Source: Geodermatophilus sabuli (lineage in GTDB: Bacteria > Actinomycetota > Actinomycetes > Mycobacteriales > Geodermatophilaceae). Taken from it: DNA of 64,000 bases. The number at the start of each line of letters is the position of its first letter. Position 1 is the stretch's first letter. Made by a program: the position numbers and the translations under genes. Location: the NCBI RefSeq assembly GCF_900215145.1, contig NZ_OBDO01000007.1, forward strand, positions 248,001-312,000, in the 5' to 3' direction. The notes under the pieces are model-generated. The model saw nothing but the letters and a program-made list of their open reading frames with translations, did not search any database and was not told where the DNA came from. This document shows positions 61,880 to 64,000 of the stretch, piece after piece.

Positions 61880-63286
61880 ATGAGCAGGACCCTCGTCGTG
61901 CTCGGCGGGTCGGGGGACCTCACCGGCCGGCTGCTGCTGCCCGGGCTCGCCGAGCTGGAGGACACCGGCGTGCTCGGCGACGAGATGGTCGTCGCCGTCA
62001 GCCGGCTGGACTGGTCCGACGAGGAGTACCGCGACTGGGCCCGCGACCGGCTGGCCGAGCACGCCGCGCACGTGCCCGCACCGGCGCGGGACCGGCTGGT
62101 CGCCCGGCTCGGCTACGAGCGTGGGGACGTGACCCTCGCCGCCGACCTGCGCCGCGCGCTCGACCGGGCCGGGGAGGCGCCGGTGGTCTACCTCGCGTTG
62201 CCCAACACGGTGTTCCTGCCGACGCTCGAGGCGATGGAGCAGGCGGGGCTGCCCGACGGCGCGGTGGTCGCCGTCGAGAAGCCGTTCGGCCGCAACCGCG
62301 CCGACGCCGAGCAGCTCAACGCCGTCCTGCACCGGCTGGTGCCGGAGGAGCGGGTGTTCCGCACGGACCACTTCCTGGCGATGCAGACGGTGCTCAACAT
62401 CCTCGGCCTGCGCTTCGCCAACCGGGTGTTCGAGCCGGTGTGGAACGGCCAGCACGTCGAGCGGGTCGACATCGTCTTCGACGAGACCCTCGCGCTGGAG
62501 GGCCGGGCCGGTTACTACGACACCGCGGGCGCGCTGCGCGACATGCTGCAGAACCACCTGCTGCAGATGCTGGCCGTCGTGGCCATGGAGCCGCCGACCG
62601 CGATCGACGCGGCCGGCCTGTCCGCCCGCAAGGCCGACGTCCTGCGCGCCGTCCGGCCTCCGGCCGACATGGCCCGCGACACGGTGCGGGCCCGGTACAC
62701 CGCCGGGACGGTCGAGGGCCGGGAGCTGCCCGACTACGTCGCCGAGGAGGGGGTCGAGCCCGACCGCGGCACCGAGACCTACGCGGAGTACACGGTCACC
62801 GTGCACAACTGGCGGTGGGCCGGCGTGCCGTTCCGGCTGCGCTCGGGCAAGGCGCTGGGGCACGACCGGCACGAGATCGTGCTGCGGTTCCGGCCCGTGC
62901 CGCACCTCGCCTTCGGTGGTCCGGACGCTGCGTCGCCCGATCCGGAGCCGGACCTGCTGCGGCTGCTCCTGGACCCCGACCGCATCTCCCTGGAGCTCAA
63001 CCTCAACGGCGCCGGCGACCCCTTCGACCTGGAGCGCCGGTCCCTGGACATCGAGCTGCCCCCGCCGAGGCTGTCGGCGTACGGGCTGCTGCTCGAGGAG
63101 CTGCTCTCCGGCAGCGCGGCGTTGTCCATCAGCGACGTGGAGGCCGAGCAGTCGTGGCGCATCGTCGAGCCCATCCTCGCCGCCTGGGACGCGGGCGAGG
63201 TGCCGTTGCTGGAGTACCCGGCCGGATCGGAGGGGCCGTCCCCGGTTGACCGCCGCGCCGTGCCCGCGTGTCCCGCCTCGCGGTGA
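61880..63286 (+). CDS. zwf: divergent glucose-6-phosphate dehydrogenase homologue
   Basis: 468 residues with the G6PD fold: nucleotide loop VVLGGSGDLTGRLLLPGL, VVYLALPNTVF, VAVEKPFGRNRADAEQLN, and GYYDTAGALRDMLQNHLLQML, in which the catalytic-type His226 is kept. The substrate motif normally reading RIDHYLGKE is RTDHFLAMQ (161-169): the general-base-region Asp-His stays, but the phosphate-binding Lys becomes Met168. It may therefore have low or altered activity, or act on another sugar. ATG 61880 follows CGAGG. No opcA, tal or pgl is adjacent, unlike typical actinobacterial zwf. Confidence 0.85.
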   Translation: MSRTLVVLGGSGDLTGRLLLPGLAELEDTGVLGDEMVVAVSRLDWSDEEYRDWARDRLAEHAAHVPAPARDRLVARLGYERGDVTLAADLRRALDRAGEAPVVYLALPNTVFLPTLEAMEQAGLPDGAVVAVEKPFGRNRADAEQLNAVLHRLVPEERVFRTDHFLAMQTVLNILGLRFANRVFEPVWNGQHVERVDIVFDETLALEGRAGYYDTAGALRDMLQNHLLQMLAVVAMEPPTAIDAAGLSARKADVLRAVRPPADMARDTVRARYTAGTVEGRELPDYVAEEGVEPDRGTETYAEYTVTVHNWRWAGVPFRLRSGKALGHDRHEIVLRFRPVPHLAFGGPDAASPDPEPDLLRLLLDPDRISLELNLNGAGDPFDLERRSLDIELPPPRLSAYGLLLEELLSGSAALSISDVEAEQSWRIVEPILAAWDAGEVPLLEYPAGSEGPSPVDRRAVPACPASR

Positions 63287-63304
63287 GGACGGCCTCGAGG
63301 AGCG

Positions 63305-63342
63305 TCTGCCCGCGTCTAGCGTGTGCGCGAGAGAGCGGTAGA
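63305..63342. promoter_or_regulatory. four-half-site CTAG palindrome, site 4
   Basis: TCTG-N6-TCTAG-N8-CGAGA-N5-GTAGA (one mismatch in the third half). It lies between the converging ends of zwf and the amidase gene, where no promoter for a visible gene is expected. Confidence 0.65.
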
Positions 63343-63347
63343 CGACG

Positions 63348-64000
63348 TCAGAGGGCGGGGTGCCGCCGGCCGAAGAGGGTCGCCTGCTCGAAGGCGTGAC
63401 CCACTTCGAGCACCCGGCGGTCGGCCCGCGGTGAGGCGATGACCTGCAAACCGATCGGCAGCCCGTCCGGGGTGAAACCGCCCGGCACCGACAGCGCCGG
63501 GCAGCCGGTGGGCGTGATGAGCGTGCAGGCGCGCATCCACTCCAGGTAGTCGTCCAGCTTCACACCGTTTATCTCCGTGGGGTACTCCTGCTCGACCGGG
63601 AAGGGCAGCACCTGCGTCGTCGGCGCGAGCAGGACGTCGTAGCGGTCGAAGAAGGCGACCACCCGCTCGTAGAGGGCGGTGTGCACCATCTCCGCCCGCG
63701 CGACGTCGGAGCCCGACAGCTTCGCGCCCCTCTCCGCGTTCCAGCGGATCGACTCCTTCACCTGGTCCGGGTGCTGCCGGGCCAGGTCGGAGAAGGAGGC
63801 GTCGAACAGCCAGGCGCGCAGCGTGCCGAAGACGTCGTCGGCGCCGGAGAGGTCGGGGCAGTCCGCCTCCACCGTGGCGCCGAGCTCCTCGAAGACCCGG
63901 ACGGAGTCGGCCAGCACCGCGGTGACCGCCGGGTCGACGGTGATCCGGCCACCGAGGTCGGGCGCCCAGGCCACCCGCAGGCCGTCCAGCCGCTCGGGCA
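63348..64000 (-). CDS. amidase (amidase signature family), truncated by the window edge
   Basis: C-terminal 217 residues; the frame continues past base 64000, so the Lys-Ser-Ser catalytic region is not in view. Visible family features are RLDGLRVAWAPDLGG, VFEELGATVEADCPDL, FDRYDVLLAPTTQVLPFPVE, and the typical closing ITPTGCPALSVPGGFTPDGLPIGLQVIASPRADRRVLEVGHAFEQ. These enzymes hydrolyse amides or the misacylated glutamine of tRNA (GatA); the tail here fits general amidases rather than GatA, with no gatB or gatC beside it. Confidence 0.88.
   Translation of the reverse strand, partial: PERLDGLRVAWAPDLGGRITVDPAVTAVLADSVRVFEELGATVEADCPDLSGADDVFGTLRAWLFDASFSDLARQHPDQVKESIRWNAERGAKLSGSDVARAEMVHTALYERVVAFFDRYDVLLAPTTQVLPFPVEQEYPTEINGVKLDDYLEWMRACTLITPTGCPALSVPGGFTPDGLPIGLQVIASPRADRRVLEVGHAFEQATLFGRRHPAL

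Overview
The window is one contiguous stretch of very high-GC chromosome with dense GTG/ATG reading frames, many GTGA/ATGA stop-start overlaps and several leaderless starts behind TAGCGT-type -10 boxes. Gene content points to an aerobic actinobacterium of the Geodermatophilaceae type (Blastococcus, Modestobacter, Geodermatophilus): trehalose and N-acetylglutaminylglutamine synthesis, a 180-kDa-class NAD-glutamate dehydrogenase, SpoIIE/RsbW-type partner switching, and a large chemotaxis locus. That family placement is an inference. No rRNA, tRNA, CRISPR array, insertion sequence or prophage is visible.

Layout. 1-3.4 kb: end of a CoA transferase, a methyltransferase, DNA polymerase IV and a small membrane protein. 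3.4-6.5 kb: thiM-thiE-thiD-tenA, translationally coupled and led by a TPP riboswitch. 6.5-8.1 kb: a TetR regulator and a divergent membrane protein sharing twin 17-bp operators. 8.1-14.2 kb: a SNF2-like helicase, hydrolase, YnfA protein, phosphoglucomutase and M20 deacylase. 14.2-17.2 kb: TetR plus MMPL transporter. 17.2-23.3 kb: PAS-GGDEF cyclase, HMG-CoA lyase, flavin reductase, small membrane proteins, PaaX-like regulator, aldo/keto reductase. 23.3-27.2 kb: siderophore ABC importer behind a DtxR/IdeR-like box. 27.3-34 kb: osmolyte block (asnO-ngg, paired crcB, otsA-otsB).

34-49.5 kb is a chemotaxis island: three methyl-accepting proteins with mosaic signalling domains, cheA-cheW, an orphan protein and glgC, then cheB-cheR-REC-cheX-cheY plus an uncharacterised ExxN protein, all overlapping. 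No flagellar gene is in view. 49.5-53.7 kb: an RsbW-like ATPase and two divergent PAS/GAF/SpoIIE phosphatases. 53.7-64 kb: a hydrolase with an in-frame minisatellite, an AAA ATPase, a holin-like protein, giant NAD-glutamate dehydrogenase, a divergent glucose-6-phosphate dehydrogenase and the end of an amidase.

The least explained signals are non-coding. Three perfect and one near-perfect parS-like palindromes lie 8-9 kb apart in the first 27 kb. A four-half-site CTAG palindrome occurs four times between 56.0 and 63.4 kb. A promoter-like two-block motif is shared by the three receptor genes and cheB. A dispersed hairpin family occurs at 45.2 and 61.6 kb. Together the genes suggest a soil or rock-surface cell that senses gradients, tolerates desiccation and osmotic stress, and scavenges iron.
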